From Planctomycetota bacterium (lineage in GTDB: Bacteria; Planctomycetota; PUPC01; JACPCR01): a DNA stretch of 64,000 nt. Under the pieces are notes generated by a model, which was not told where the DNA came from, made no database searches, and was given only the letters and a program-made list of their open reading frames with translations. How positions within the stretch are numbered: the first letter of the stretch is position 1; each line of letters begins with the position of its first letter. The stretch is taken from positions 1 to 64,000 of the forward strand of contig JACPCR010000081.1 in the NCBI GenBank assembly GCA_016179685.1, given 5' to 3'. A program made the position numbers and the translations under genes. Positions 52,795 to 61,174 of the stretch are shown here, in pieces.

Positions 52795-53750
52795 CCCCTC
52801 TCTTTGTCATTCCTGACGATCTCCCTCCCCAGTTCGGGGGCGCCCCGGCGCTCCGGCTGCTCGAAGCACGGGGCCGGGTCGTCATCTACCCTTCCAGAGC
52901 CGCCAGCGAGGCGGAACTGATCGGACGCCTGCGCGGGGCGCTCGCCGCCCTCTGCGTCCGCAACTTCACTCGCTTCACCGCTGCGGTCCTTGACTCGCTA
53001 CCCGATTTGCGCCTCATCTCCCTTTCCGGCACCGGCACGGACAACGTGGACCTGGACGCGGCCGCGCGGCGCAACATCACGGTCTGCAATACCCCGGGCG
53101 CCTCTTCCGTCTCCGTGGCCGAGCATACCTTCGGGCTGATCCTCGCGGCCGCGCGCTCCATCCCCCTCTCCGATCGGACCGTCCGCCAAGGCCGATGGGA
53201 GCACCGGCACGGATTCGAATTGCAGGGAAAGACCCTGGGGCTCGTCGGGCTCGGCCGAATTGCCCAGCACGTCAGCCGGATCGCCCATGGCTTCGACATG
53301 CACGTGCTGGCATGGTCGTTCACGAGGGACGAAGCCCGAGCCCGGGCGTGCGGCGTGGAGCAGGTGGAGCTTCCGGACCTGCTCGAACGGTCCGACGTCG
53401 TCAGCGTTCACGTACGGGTTTCGGATCGAACGCGGGGACTGCTGGGGCCCGCCGAGCTGGCGAGGATGAAGCCCACGGCTCTCCTCGTGAATACGGCTCG
53501 GGGGGCCGTGATCGACGAACTGGCCCTCGCCTGGGCCATCCAGGAGAAACGCATCGCCGGGGCCGCTCTCGACGTCTTCTGCCAGGAGCCCCTGCCCGCA
53601 GGACACCCCTTCCTCGGCCTCGATAACGTCGTGCTCAGCCCCCACGCGGGCTGGGTCACTCGGGAAGCGAATGAAAGGCTGATCCGCCTGCCCATCGAGA
53701 ATATCCTGGCCTTTCTCGATGGACGGCCGCAAAACGTGGTGCAAAAATAA
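52791..53750 (+). CDS. D-isomer-specific 2-hydroxyacid dehydrogenase family protein
   Basis: A 319-residue NAD-dependent dehydrogenase. The nucleotide-binding motif is GLVGLGRIAQHVSRIAHGF; the catalytic set is Arg in VNTARGAVIDE, Glu in CQEPLP and His in SPHAGWVT. Earlier SGTGTDNVDLDAA and NTPGASSVSVAEHTFG are also typical. Whether it acts on glycerate, phosphoglycerate or another hydroxyacid cannot be told. Start TTG 52791 overlaps the previous stop; no better start exists upstream in frame. Its last codons lie in the 69-bp tandem duplication. Confidence 0.9.
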   Translation: MTPLFVIPDDLPPQFGGAPALRLLEARGRVVIYPSRAASEAELIGRLRGALAALCVRNFTRFTAAVLDSLPDLRLISLSGTGTDNVDLDAAARRNITVCNTPGASSVSVAEHTFGLILAAARSIPLSDRTVRQGRWEHRHGFELQGKTLGLVGLGRIAQHVSRIAHGFDMHVLAWSFTRDEARARACGVEQVELPDLLERSDVVSVHVRVSDRTRGLLGPAELARMKPTALLVNTARGAVIDELALAWAIQEKRIAGAALDVFCQEPLPAGHPFLGLDNVVLSPHAGWVTREANERLIRLPIENILAFLDGRPQNVVQK

Positions 53751-53835
53751 GATTCTTGAATGTCCGCGCGCGTGAGCGCGGTATCAGTCCTTGATGCCCA
53801 AAACGTGGTGCAAAAATAAGATTCTTGAATGTCCG
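53730..53835. repeat. 69-bp tandem duplication across a gene junction
   Basis: A 37-base segment (CAAAACGTGGTGCAAAAATA, AGATTCTTGAATGTCCG) occurs at 53730-53766 and 53799-53835. Copy one contains the dehydrogenase stop codon; copy two contains the ATG of the next gene. The 32-base insert between them includes a CGCGCGCGTGAGCGCGG hairpin. Confidence 0.9.
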
Positions 53836-55163
53836 AGCCGTCGAAAGAAAATCCGGATAGGCCCACGCCCAGGCTGGACGGGGCGGAATCGCTACCCGCC
53901 CCGCCGAGCGGCCCCGCGCCTGCGCACGCCGGAGCGGCCCCGGTCTCCACGGGCAGGTCGGCCACGCCGCAGCCGTCGCCGGACCTGGAGGACACGCGGC
54001 CGATGGAGGCTGCTCCGCCTCCCCAGATTCCCGGTTGGATGCCAGCGCTCCATCGGCTCTCGCTGGCCCTTGCGGTGCTCGGCCTGGGCCTGTGGCTGCT
54101 GGGCGTGGCCCGGCAGGGCGACCCGCTGGCCCGCGGGGCGGCGACGGCCCCGGGGTCCGTCTCCACCGGGGCGTGGAAAGCGGAGGGGGCCGGAGGGCGA
54201 TTCCGCGTGGCGGGTGACGCCGTATCGGCCCTGGCCTGGGACCTCCAGGGTCAAAGGCTGGCCATCGGCACGCGCGGCGGCCGCACGGAGGTGTGGGAGG
54301 TTTCACGAGGCCAGCGCGAGGCCAGCTTCCAGGCCGAAGGCGAGGTCGCCGCGCTCGCCTTCAAGCCTGCCGAAACGAACTCGTCGGGCGGCAGCTTCTC
54401 GCTCTACACCCTGCAAGGGGTTTTCCGGGATTCTGGCCTTGAAGCCTGCCAACTCCTGGAGTGGGACGGCGGCAGCGGTCTCCTGGTGGGCCGCCACGGC
54501 ATCCTGGGCGGCCGCGTTTCCGCCGCGGCCTTTGACGCGGCAGGGAAGCGCCTGGCCCTCATCTCGGGCGGAAGCATGGAAATTTGGGAGCTCGAAGCCA
54601 TGAGGGCGTCACAAACCGCCCTCGAAACGCTATGCCCGGCATCCCTGGCCGTCAGCACGGCCAGTGGTTACCATGCCGTGCTCGTCGGGGAACAGCGCGG
54701 GACAGTCGCCCTCTTCACGGCCAGCACGGCCAGACTGGGTCGCAAGACCTTCCACGAAGGCATCGTCCGGACCGCCGTGTCCCTCGATGGATGCCGCGCT
54801 GCCGCAGGGTTCTCCCCCACCCTGGCGAAAGGCCGCCTGACGCCTCGGCCTATTCAATTCTGCGACGATTGGCAGAAGCCTGACCCGCCCATCCGGCAGC
54901 TTGAAGGAGTCCCAGGCGACGTGCGCAGCCTCCAGTTCAGCGGCGAATACCGCCTCATCGCCGTGTGCGTCTCGTTTATCGGCGAGACCAGGCCCTTTGA
55001 TCGCCTGCCCATCCTGGCCTCATGGGATTTGCACACCGGCAAGCTCCTGGGCACCATGGAACTCGAGACGGCGACGCGGCTCGCCCTGGCCTCGCCCGAC
55101 GGGACGCGCCTGGCCAGCGCCTCGCCCGGAGGCGAGGTGCTCATCCAAAATATCCTTTTCTAG
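53829..55163 (+). CDS. Membrane-anchored WD40-repeat protein
   Basis: A 444-residue protein. The first ~70 residues are Pro/Ala-rich and disordered, followed by one transmembrane helix (about 76-92, LSLALAVLGLGLWLLGVA). The remainder shows degenerate WD40 blades, with phrases VSALAWDLQGQRLAIGTRGGRTEVWEV, VSAAAFDAAGKRLALISGGSMEIWEL and TRLALASPDGTRLASASPGGEVLIQNI. A beta-propeller outside the cytoplasmic membrane would be a protein-interaction scaffold. ATG 53829 lies in the second copy of the duplication. It precedes the peptidase gene by 52 bases. Confidence 0.7.
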   Translation: MSEPSKENPDRPTPRLDGAESLPAPPSGPAPAHAGAAPVSTGRSATPQPSPDLEDTRPMEAAPPPQIPGWMPALHRLSLALAVLGLGLWLLGVARQGDPLARGAATAPGSVSTGAWKAEGAGGRFRVAGDAVSALAWDLQGQRLAIGTRGGRTEVWEVSRGQREASFQAEGEVAALAFKPAETNSSGGSFSLYTLQGVFRDSGLEACQLLEWDGGSGLLVGRHGILGGRVSAAAFDAAGKRLALISGGSMEIWELEAMRASQTALETLCPASLAVSTASGYHAVLVGEQRGTVALFTASTARLGRKTFHEGIVRTAVSLDGCRAAAGFSPTLAKGRLTPRPIQFCDDWQKPDPPIRQLEGVPGDVRSLQFSGEYRLIAVCVSFIGETRPFDRLPILASWDLHTGKLLGTMELETATRLALASPDGTRLASASPGGEVLIQNILF

Positions 55164-55215
55164 TTTCCCGGCTTCGCAGTGCTCCCGCATTCCGAAAGCG
55201 GGAAACTCGTCCATC

Positions 55216-56721
55216 ATGAACCCGACCTACGAAAAACTTTTGACCCGGTTGAAGGAGCTGCACCACCTCGGCTCGATCTCCGGCCTCGTGAGCTGGGACC
55301 AGGAGACCTACATGCCGCCGAAAGCGGGGGCCGACCGCGCGGAACAACTGGCGTTATTGTCCTCCCTGATCCACCAACGCCTCATCAGTGATGAGATGGG
55401 CGAATTGCTCGAGACGCTTCGCGCACCCGCCGAGTCCGGGGAACTCGGCGCCGAGGCCGCCGTCAACGTCCGGGAGCTGCGCCGGACCTATGCTCGCAAG
55501 AAAAAGCTGCCCACCGAGCTGGTCGAGGAGATCAGCCGCACCCGGTCCCTTGCCCAGCAGGCGTGGGTCAAGGCGCGCCAGGCCTCCGACTTCCCACTGT
55601 TCAAGCCCTGGCTTGAAAAAACGGTGGAACTGCAGCGCCAGGTGGCCGTCCTCTACGGCTACAAACAGGACATTTACGACGCGCTCATCGAGGATTACGA
55701 GCCGGGCATGACGGTGGCCGAATTGGACCCGATCTTCGCCGAAATCCGTTCCCGGACGGTGCCGCTCGTCGCCGCTATCGTGCGATCGGGACGGAGACCG
55801 GACCGAGCCATCCTCAGCCGGCGTTACCCGATCGAGCAGCAGAAGGCCTTCGGGATGGAGATCGCCCGGGCGATGGGCTTCGACTTCGAGGCCGGCCGGC
55901 TCGACACCTCCGCCCATCCCTTCTGCAGCGGGCTGACGGTGCGTGACGTGCGGATGACCACGCGGTATCGCGAGACGGACCCTCTCAGCTCCCTGTACGG
56001 CATCATGCACGAGTCGGGACACGGGCTCTACGACCAGGGCTTTGATCCGAGGCACGCGGGCACTCCCATGGCGGAGGCCGTGTCCCTGGGCATCCATGAA
56101 TCCCAGTCGCGCTTGTGGGAGAACCTGGTGGGCCGAAGCCGCGCCTTCTGGACCTTCGCTCTGCCGCGCTTCAAGGCGGCTTTCCCGGGGATCGCGGGCG
56201 ACCTGGACCTCGACACCATCACCTGGGCGGTCAACGAAGTCACTCCATCCCTCATCCGCGTCGAAGCCGATGAGGTCACTTACAACCTCCACATCCTCCT
56301 CCGGTTCGAACTCGAGCGCGACCTCCTCAACGGCCGCGTGCAGGTGTCAGACCTGCCTGGCATCTGGAGCGATCGCATGGCGGCCTATCTGGGTCTGAGG
56401 CCCCCGGATGATGCGCGCGGCGTGCTCCAGGACATTCACTGGTCTTTTGGGCTTTTCGGCTATTTCCCGACCTATACGCTGGGCAACCTGTATGGGGACC
56501 AGTTTTTCGAGACCGCGAGGCGCGACCTGCCGGACATGGATGATCGGGTCGCCCGCGGGGACTTCCAGCCCCTGCGGGAATGGCTCAGGGAGAAGATTCA
56601 TTCCCAGGGCATGCGCTACAAGGCCAAGGAGCTGGTCGAGCGCGTCACCGGCAAGCCGCCCGCCAGCGATGCCTTCCTGAATTACATGGAACGGAAGTTT
56701 GGCGAGCTTTACGGGGTATAA
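55216..56721 (+). CDS. M32 family metallocarboxypeptidase (carboxypeptidase Taq type)
   Basis: A 501-residue zinc carboxypeptidase of family M32. The HExxH motif is HESGH in SLYGIMHESGHGLYDQG, and the third ligand Glu is in the AVSLGIHESQSRLWENLVGRS segment. Other family markers are SWDQETYMPPKAGADRAEQ near the start, DVRMTTRYRETDP, YNLHILLRFELERDL and FGYFPTYTLGNLYGDQFF. Length matches the family (about 500). Cytosolic, releasing C-terminal residues from peptides. ATG 55216 gives the usual N-terminus. Confidence 0.97.
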   Translation: MNPTYEKLLTRLKELHHLGSISGLVSWDQETYMPPKAGADRAEQLALLSSLIHQRLISDEMGELLETLRAPAESGELGAEAAVNVRELRRTYARKKKLPTELVEEISRTRSLAQQAWVKARQASDFPLFKPWLEKTVELQRQVAVLYGYKQDIYDALIEDYEPGMTVAELDPIFAEIRSRTVPLVAAIVRSGRRPDRAILSRRYPIEQQKAFGMEIARAMGFDFEAGRLDTSAHPFCSGLTVRDVRMTTRYRETDPLSSLYGIMHESGHGLYDQGFDPRHAGTPMAEAVSLGIHESQSRLWENLVGRSRAFWTFALPRFKAAFPGIAGDLDLDTITWAVNEVTPSLIRVEADEVTYNLHILLRFELERDLLNGRVQVSDLPGIWSDRMAAYLGLRPPDDARGVLQDIHWSFGLFGYFPTYTLGNLYGDQFFETARRDLPDMDDRVARGDFQPLREWLREKIHSQGMRYKAKELVERVTGKPPASDAFLNYMERKFGELYGV

Positions 56722-56773
56722 TCCTGTACACAGAATACCGTCTCCTCCCGCACCCGCGTACCCTTGAGGCGGG

Positions 56774-56895
56774 CGAAGCCCGCAACTCAACAAGGGTGCA
56801 AAAGGTGTCAGGGTTCAGGGTTCAGGAATCAACTGACACCCGGCCCGCCTCCCACGGGGACAAGTCTGGCGGGACACCTTTCAACTTCTCCGCCG
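56774..56895. repeat. GGTGTCAGG dispersed palindromic repeat, copy 3
   Basis: Arms AAAGGTGTC (56801-56809) and GACACCTTT (56873-56881). Upstream flank GAAGCCCGCAACTCAACAAGG and downstream TTTCAACTTCTCCGCCG are shared with copy 1. Its centre is longer and includes a GGGTTCAGGGTTCAGG tandem and a CCCACGGGGACAAGTCTGGCGG block of the CCCGGACTTGTC group. Confidence 0.75.
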
Positions 56896-56956
56896 GGTGC
56901 CCGCCGGGTGTCCACAAAGTGGGCGCGGCGCGGAGAAGTTGCACCCTAAGACGCTC

Positions 56957-57730
56957 ATGCCTGAAATACCCTTCATCATCGACTTTTCTCGGACCTTCAT
57001 CCATTTCCGAAGCAACCGCGTGAACCACACGCCGAGACTGCAAGCGGACGCATCCTGCACGGTGCGGCAGCCCGGAGTCGAGGCGCGGACCTTCTACCTG
57101 AGCTGCGCTTGCCTCGGCGAGAACATGTACGTCGCCCGCGGCCTCGTGCAGGTCCCCACTTGCGAGTTCGTGCTCCTGGCCGAGCCGGACCGAGAGTACG
57201 GCTACATCAAGAAATACGCCTCCTCGGACAAGGACATCCGGGAATCTCACCGCGTCGGCGAGCCGATGAAGACCCATAGCGGCATCCCCGCAACCGTGCT
57301 CTCCCTGCGAGTGTTCCCGGCACACCTCGCATCGGCGCACGCCTTGACAGACTATGACGGAATTCGGCGGGCGCATGAGGAGAATCGGCCCGTGGTGGGC
57401 CGAACCCGCTACCTGGCTGAGGACCGCTCCACCGAAGTCGTTCTGGAATACCCTGTCAAGATTTTGAACCTGGCGCACGATAGGCCCCTGTGGCAGGTGG
57501 ACACGGGCCCCGTGCTCCTCCCCATCGAGCCGCTGCAAGTGCCGAAGGCTGGCTCTCCCCTGGCGAGCAGGCTCGGGCTGGCTTATATCCTCTACAACGG
57601 CTGGGGTGGGGCGGAAGTGGCGATCCGGGAGGAAACGGCCCTCGGACCGCCCGGAAATCGAGCCCTGGCGACGCAGCACTACACGGGGACGCGAGTCCTG
57701 GACGCTCGAAATGAGCTGTTCGCCGGCTAG
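56957..57730 (+). CDS. Conserved-looking protein of unknown function
   Basis: A 257-residue protein without signal peptide or transmembrane helix. It opens MPEIPFIIDFSRTFIHFRSNRV and appears as a mixed alpha/beta protein with balanced composition (TFYLSCACLGENMYVARGLVQVPTCEFVLLAEPDREYGYIKKY). I recognise no domain or catalytic motif. It lies between the M32 peptidase gene, from which it is separated by a repeat, and a small lipoprotein gene. ATG 56957 is preferred because the longer frame upstream enters the repeat. Confidence 0.6.
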   Translation: MPEIPFIIDFSRTFIHFRSNRVNHTPRLQADASCTVRQPGVEARTFYLSCACLGENMYVARGLVQVPTCEFVLLAEPDREYGYIKKYASSDKDIRESHRVGEPMKTHSGIPATVLSLRVFPAHLASAHALTDYDGIRRAHEENRPVVGRTRYLAEDRSTEVVLEYPVKILNLAHDRPLWQVDTGPVLLPIEPLQVPKAGSPLASRLGLAYILYNGWGGAEVAIREETALGPPGNRALATQHYTGTRVLDARNELFAG

Positions 57731-57777
57731 TATCCCTGTTCAGAAGTGCGGCCGCACTTGCCAACTCGTCTACTAGC
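57726..57777. repeat. TATCCCTGTTCA hairpin element, copy 2
   Basis: Outer GCTAGTA/TACTAGC pair (57726-57732, 57771-57777) and inner perfect palindrome AAGTGCGGCCGCACTT (57744-57759), with TATCCCTGTTCA and AACTCGTC flanks as at 33797-33845. It starts at the stop of the preceding gene and may act as its terminator. Confidence 0.75.
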
Positions 57778-57808
57778 TTCGCGGCTTTTCCCGGCTACAA
57801 TTTTCACC

Positions 57809-58147
57809 ATGCGCACCGCTGGCCGTGTCGCCATCCCCGCGCTGCTGCTTTCCACCCTCGCCGGCTGCACGATTCCGGGCCTCTACGACAGCTCGCATGA
57901 GAATGACGGAGGCCACAAAGGCCAGGTCGTCGATGGGATCACAGGTAAAGGGCTGACCGGGGCCTGGCTGACCGGTGCGCTTCCCACGTATCGCGACCGA
58001 ATCATCAAGACCAGGGGCGAAGGCCTTTTCTGTTACCACAACCAAGGCAACCCGGGCGGCGTCACCTTCCACTGCAAGGGTTACATCTCGCGGACGGTTT
58101 CCATGGACCTGTTTTATCGTGCGACGATTTCGGGAAACTCGTTTTAG
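57809..58147 (+). CDS. Small lipoprotein
   Basis: A 112-residue lipoprotein: MRTAGRVAIPALLLSTLAGC has a basic start, hydrophobic core and LAGC lipobox with Cys20 as the lipidated residue. The mature part (KGQVVDGITGKGLTGAWLTG, GGVTFHCKGYISRTV) resembles the short beta-sandwich carboxypeptidase-regulatory-like modules. ATG 57809 gives the proper signal; the longer frame from 57746 would run through the hairpin element. Confidence 0.75.
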   Translation: MRTAGRVAIPALLLSTLAGCTIPGLYDSSHENDGGHKGQVVDGITGKGLTGAWLTGALPTYRDRIIKTRGEGLFCYHNQGNPGGVTFHCKGYISRTVSMDLFYRATISGNSF

Positions 58148-58201
58148 TGCTGAAGGCAGGGAGGGGCGGCATGTTGAGTTCAGCTTCAGGAGGAACAGAA
58201 G

Positions 58202-58597
58202 ATGCACAAACGATTCGTCACGGGCGCTGAGATGCAGGTGGAGCAGCTTCCCTGGGGGCCGCATGAATGGCTCTGCCGGCCCGGCTTGGTGGACGCGGAA
58301 AAGCTCCTGCTCGTGCGGGTCCGCATGCCGGCTGGCCAGGCCCATCGGTTTCACCGTCACCCGGAGTTCGAGGAGATCATCTACGTGGAGAAGGGGAAGG
58401 CCGAGCAGTGGGTGGACCGGGAGAAGCGGATTCTGGGGCCCGGGGACGCCGCTCACATCCCCATCAACGTGGTTCACGGCACCTACAACGCTGGCCGGGG
58501 CACGCTCGTCTTCCTGGCGATCCTCAGCCCCGCCAAAATCCAGGGGCCACCCCTCATCGACATGAGCGGCGAGGAGCCTTGGAAGAGCCTCCGCTAG
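58202..58597 (+). CDS. Cupin-domain protein
   Basis: A 131-residue single-domain cupin. Motif one is HRFHRHPEFEEIIYVEKGKAE, with His/His/Glu metal ligands; motif two is GDAAHIPINVVHGTYN, with the fourth ligand His. Preceded by a strong AGGAGG at 58189-58196. Small cupins are mostly sugar- or metabolite-modifying or sensing; no specific function is indicated. A stem-loop follows the stop codon. Confidence 0.85.
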   Translation: MHKRFVTGAEMQVEQLPWGPHEWLCRPGLVDAEKLLLVRVRMPAGQAHRFHRHPEFEEIIYVEKGKAEQWVDREKRILGPGDAAHIPINVVHGTYNAGRGTLVFLAILSPAKIQGPPLIDMSGEEPWKSLR

Positions 58598-58604
58598 TCT
58601 TGTG

Positions 58605-58636
58605 CAGCGCAGAAGTGCTTTCGCACTTTTGCGCTG
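58605..58636. terminator. Stem-loop after the cupin gene
   Basis: CAGCGCAGAAGTGC/GCACTTTTGCGCTG with a TTTC loop, one G-T pair. It follows the cupin stop by a few bases. TAGT and AACTA bases outside the stem resemble the 28992-29042 element. Confidence 0.6.
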
Positions 58637-58715
58637 TAAAACTAAATATCGAGGACGAACAAGAATCCGCACTTCCCTCCTCGATGAGTCTTGACAGTCT
58701 GTTTGATAGGCAGTC

Positions 58716-59720
58716 ATGTCTTTGTCGCTGCTCAGCCACGGTCCAGTCCTTAACCCTCCCGGAATTGCAGTCCCAGGGTTTTCGCCGGGATTTGCGTTCC
58801 CCCTCCGATGCGTTTCTGCACAATGCCTCGGGGTTGTCGGCCTCATCATCCTGGCTTCCGCACTCCGGCCCGCCTGGGCCGAGCCGGTCCCACCCTTGAC
58901 GCTCGTCTCCGCCGCGGTGACCGAAGCACCCCGGATCGACGGCAGCGGGGACGAAGCCGTCTGGACCCGGGCGCAGGCCGTCACCGTGCGCCTGAAGAAG
59001 CTGGGCCGTCAGGCGGGCCTGCCTGCCGCGGCGGCGCAGACAAGTGCGGAAAGCGAGGTCAGCCTGGCCAGCGTCCATACGCAAACGGAAATCTTCTTCC
59101 TGGCTCGCTGGAAGGACGCCACCCGCGACGACTCTCACAAGGCCTGGGCCTGGGACGAGGCCAAGAAGACCTATGCGGCGGGGGTGGAGCTGGAGGACGT
59201 TCTCGGCCTGGGCTTTGCGCTCCGGGGTCCCTTCACCGGCGTGATGACCGCCCCGATCGAGTGCGAATGGGACGTGTGGCAGTGGAAGGCGGCTCGGACG
59301 AATCCGGGCGGCCATGCCATGGACAAGCATCACGTGCACAGCTTGCGGCAACCGGAAAACGGGAAGGCCAAGAGCTTCAAGACCAGGTCCGGCGAGATGG
59401 TCTGGATCGCCCGGCTCGAGGACGCTGGCGATTCGGCGCAGGCGACCCAGCAGACCCCGGCGGAATTCCAGGGGCCGCGAGTGCCGCAGTACGTGCCTGG
59501 CAAGCCTTCAAGAAGCGCCGCGGACGTGCGCGCTCGCGGTGAATGGAACGACGGTCAATGGTGTCTCGAGCTCGCCCGCAAGCTCGAGACCGGTTCTCCC
59601 GATGATACCCCGTTCAAACCGGGCGCAACGGTCCCCATGGCCGTATCGGTCTTCGATCATTGCGAGGACATGGAACACAGCGTCTCGAAGGTCCTTCACC
59701 TCAAGCTGCAAGATTTTTGA
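58716..59720 (+). CDS. Exported EB_dh-like haem-binding domain protein
   Basis: A 334-residue protein with a hydrophobic export segment near 38-55 (CLGVVGLIILASALRPAWA). The mature part fits the ethylbenzene-dehydrogenase-type haem b-binding beta-sandwich: PRIDGSGDEAVWTRAQAVTVRL, VHTQTEIFFLARWKDATRDD, then EWDVWQWKAARTNPGGHAMDKH, where the family supplies haem ligands. Such domains are gamma subunits of type II DMSO-reductase-family enzymes or free periplasmic cytochromes. No partner gene is adjacent. A functional link to the NapA-like enzyme about 50 kb away is conceivable but unsupported. Confidence 0.7.
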   Translation: MSLSLLSHGPVLNPPGIAVPGFSPGFAFPLRCVSAQCLGVVGLIILASALRPAWAEPVPPLTLVSAAVTEAPRIDGSGDEAVWTRAQAVTVRLKKLGRQAGLPAAAAQTSAESEVSLASVHTQTEIFFLARWKDATRDDSHKAWAWDEAKKTYAAGVELEDVLGLGFALRGPFTGVMTAPIECEWDVWQWKAARTNPGGHAMDKHHVHSLRQPENGKAKSFKTRSGEMVWIARLEDAGDSAQATQQTPAEFQGPRVPQYVPGKPSRSAADVRARGEWNDGQWCLELARKLETGSPDDTPFKPGATVPMAVSVFDHCEDMEHSVSKVLHLKLQDF

Positions 59721-59866
59721 AGGGAAACGGCTGACAACGGTTAATAAGTTCTTGTCACGAAAAGCTGTTGAGCTTGAAAGCGTTGGACAATTCTGATAGA
59801 GTTAAGGGTGCTCGAATTGCTTAACTGCTTGATTTCTATGAACTTCAGGTGTCAGGAGGAATCCCC

Positions 59867-60229
59867 ATGAGGCCTCGAATGACCCTCCGGGGCCGGCTTC
59901 TTGCCGGCTGCACGGCCGGTGTCCTGGCCTTCCTTCTTCTCCCGGCCGTGTCCGAAGCCAAGCCTCCGGGTCCCATGACCAAGATGGGGCGCGGCGTCAA
60001 GAACATTGCCGTCGCCTTCTTTGATATCCCTGCCACCATCGGCCGCGCGGCTCATGAGGATAGCGTCTGGTACGCCATCACCTTCGGAATCTTCGAGGGC
60101 ATCGGGAACGCCACGACCCGCGCCGTTTCCGGCTTCGTCGAGGTCGTCTCATCCCCGTTCCCGCGATACGACCGCCCGCTTTACGACCGGAGACTCGGCG
60201 AGTCGCCGCTGGGCCGATACAAGAATTGA
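59867..60229 (+). CDS. Exosortase system-associated protein, TIGR04073-like
   Basis: A 120-residue exported protein. The signal peptide is LLAGCTAGVLAFLLLPAVSEA. The mature core (MGRGVKNIAVAFFDIPATIGRA, WYAITFGIFEGIGNATTRAVSGFVEVVSSPFP) matches the pattern of the TIGR04073 family, found in bacteria with PEP-CTERM/exosortase systems. No exosortase is in this window. An AGGAGGA site lies five bases before ATG 59867. The leader contains a GGTGTCAGG fragment. Confidence 0.75.
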   Translation: MRPRMTLRGRLLAGCTAGVLAFLLLPAVSEAKPPGPMTKMGRGVKNIAVAFFDIPATIGRAAHEDSVWYAITFGIFEGIGNATTRAVSGFVEVVSSPFPRYDRPLYDRRLGESPLGRYKN

Positions 60230-60346
60230 GGTCGCCGAATCGATTCGACTCGTCCGCGAACGAAACTCGGGCCGCCGGACTTCTCATTTACAAGGCACTC
60301 TTTCGATTCCGACCCCGACGCGCAGGATCGTGAATAGCCGGGAAAA

Positions 60347-61147
60347 TTAGACCCGGCCAGTGAACTCGCGGCCGCGGATCAGCATGAAGCGGAACGTGCC
60401 TCGAGGCTTCTCACATTCGGTCAGCAGGCGCGCCTCCTCGTTCTCGAGCCCGAGATACTTGGTCTGTGACCTCATGTAGTGCAGCGCAAGGCCCCGACGG
60501 CGGTTCGGCGTCGGATTCGCCCCAGTCCGATGAAAATTCAAGGCGTGGTGGAACATGCAGTACCCGGCCTGAATTTCGACCGGCACGGGCTGGCACAGAT
60601 CCGGATCGGAAAGAAATCGCTTCTTGAATTCTGTGGCCACGGGGCCCCACCGGTGGCTGCCCGGAATGACGATCATGCACCCGTTTTCCACCTTGGCGTC
60701 GTCCAGGGCGATCCAGCAGCTCACGTGGTCCTGCGGAATGAGGAACGGCCACGCGGGCGCGTCCTGATGCCAATCGGTGACCGTCCCGTGAAACCGCGGC
60801 TTCATCATGAGCTGGTCGGCGTAAAGCTTGATGTCCGGCCCCAATAAGTCTTCGATAACGTCCACGACCTCGGATTTCCGGGCGACCCTTTCGAACACCT
60901 CGTCAAAGTAGCAGAGATGGGTGATTTTACGGACCCGGTCCAGACCCTCCGCGGTCTGCTCCTCGCCGCTTCGAAACTTGGCCTCGAGCTGGATGAACCG
61001 CGGTGGTACGTGCGTGAGCCTGCCCGTCACGACCTCCTCGCTGCGGCGGCGCAACGAGGAGAGTTCCTCTTCCGTCAATACCCGCCGGTCGTACTTCAGA
61101 TAGCCATTTTCTTCGAAAAATTTCTTTTGTTCGTGCGTGAGTGCCAT
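60347..61147 (-). CDS. Phytanoyl-CoA dioxygenase (PhyH) family protein
   Basis: A 266-residue Fe(II)/2-oxoglutarate oxygenase. The metal triad is His/Asp in DWHQDAPAWPF and the later His in FHHALNFHRTGANPTPNRRRGLALHY, whose Arg binds 2-oxoglutarate. MIVIPGSHRWGPV and the N-terminal EQKKFFEENGYLKYDRRVLTEEE are family hallmarks. PhyH proteins in such genomes modify diverse secondary or carbohydrate metabolites; the substrate is not predictable. It lies 27 bases downstream of the large membrane-protein gene on the same strand, suggesting cotranscription. Confidence 0.92.
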   Translation of the reverse strand: MALTHEQKKFFEENGYLKYDRRVLTEEELSSLRRRSEEVVTGRLTHVPPRFIQLEAKFRSGEEQTAEGLDRVRKITHLCYFDEVFERVARKSEVVDVIEDLLGPDIKLYADQLMMKPRFHGTVTDWHQDAPAWPFLIPQDHVSCWIALDDAKVENGCMIVIPGSHRWGPVATEFKKRFLSDPDLCQPVPVEIQAGYCMFHHALNFHRTGANPTPNRRRGLALHYMRSQTKYLGLENEEARLLTECEKPRGTFRFMLIRGREFTGRV

Positions 61148-61174
61148 GGTTCATTCCTCGGCCGATTGGAACAG

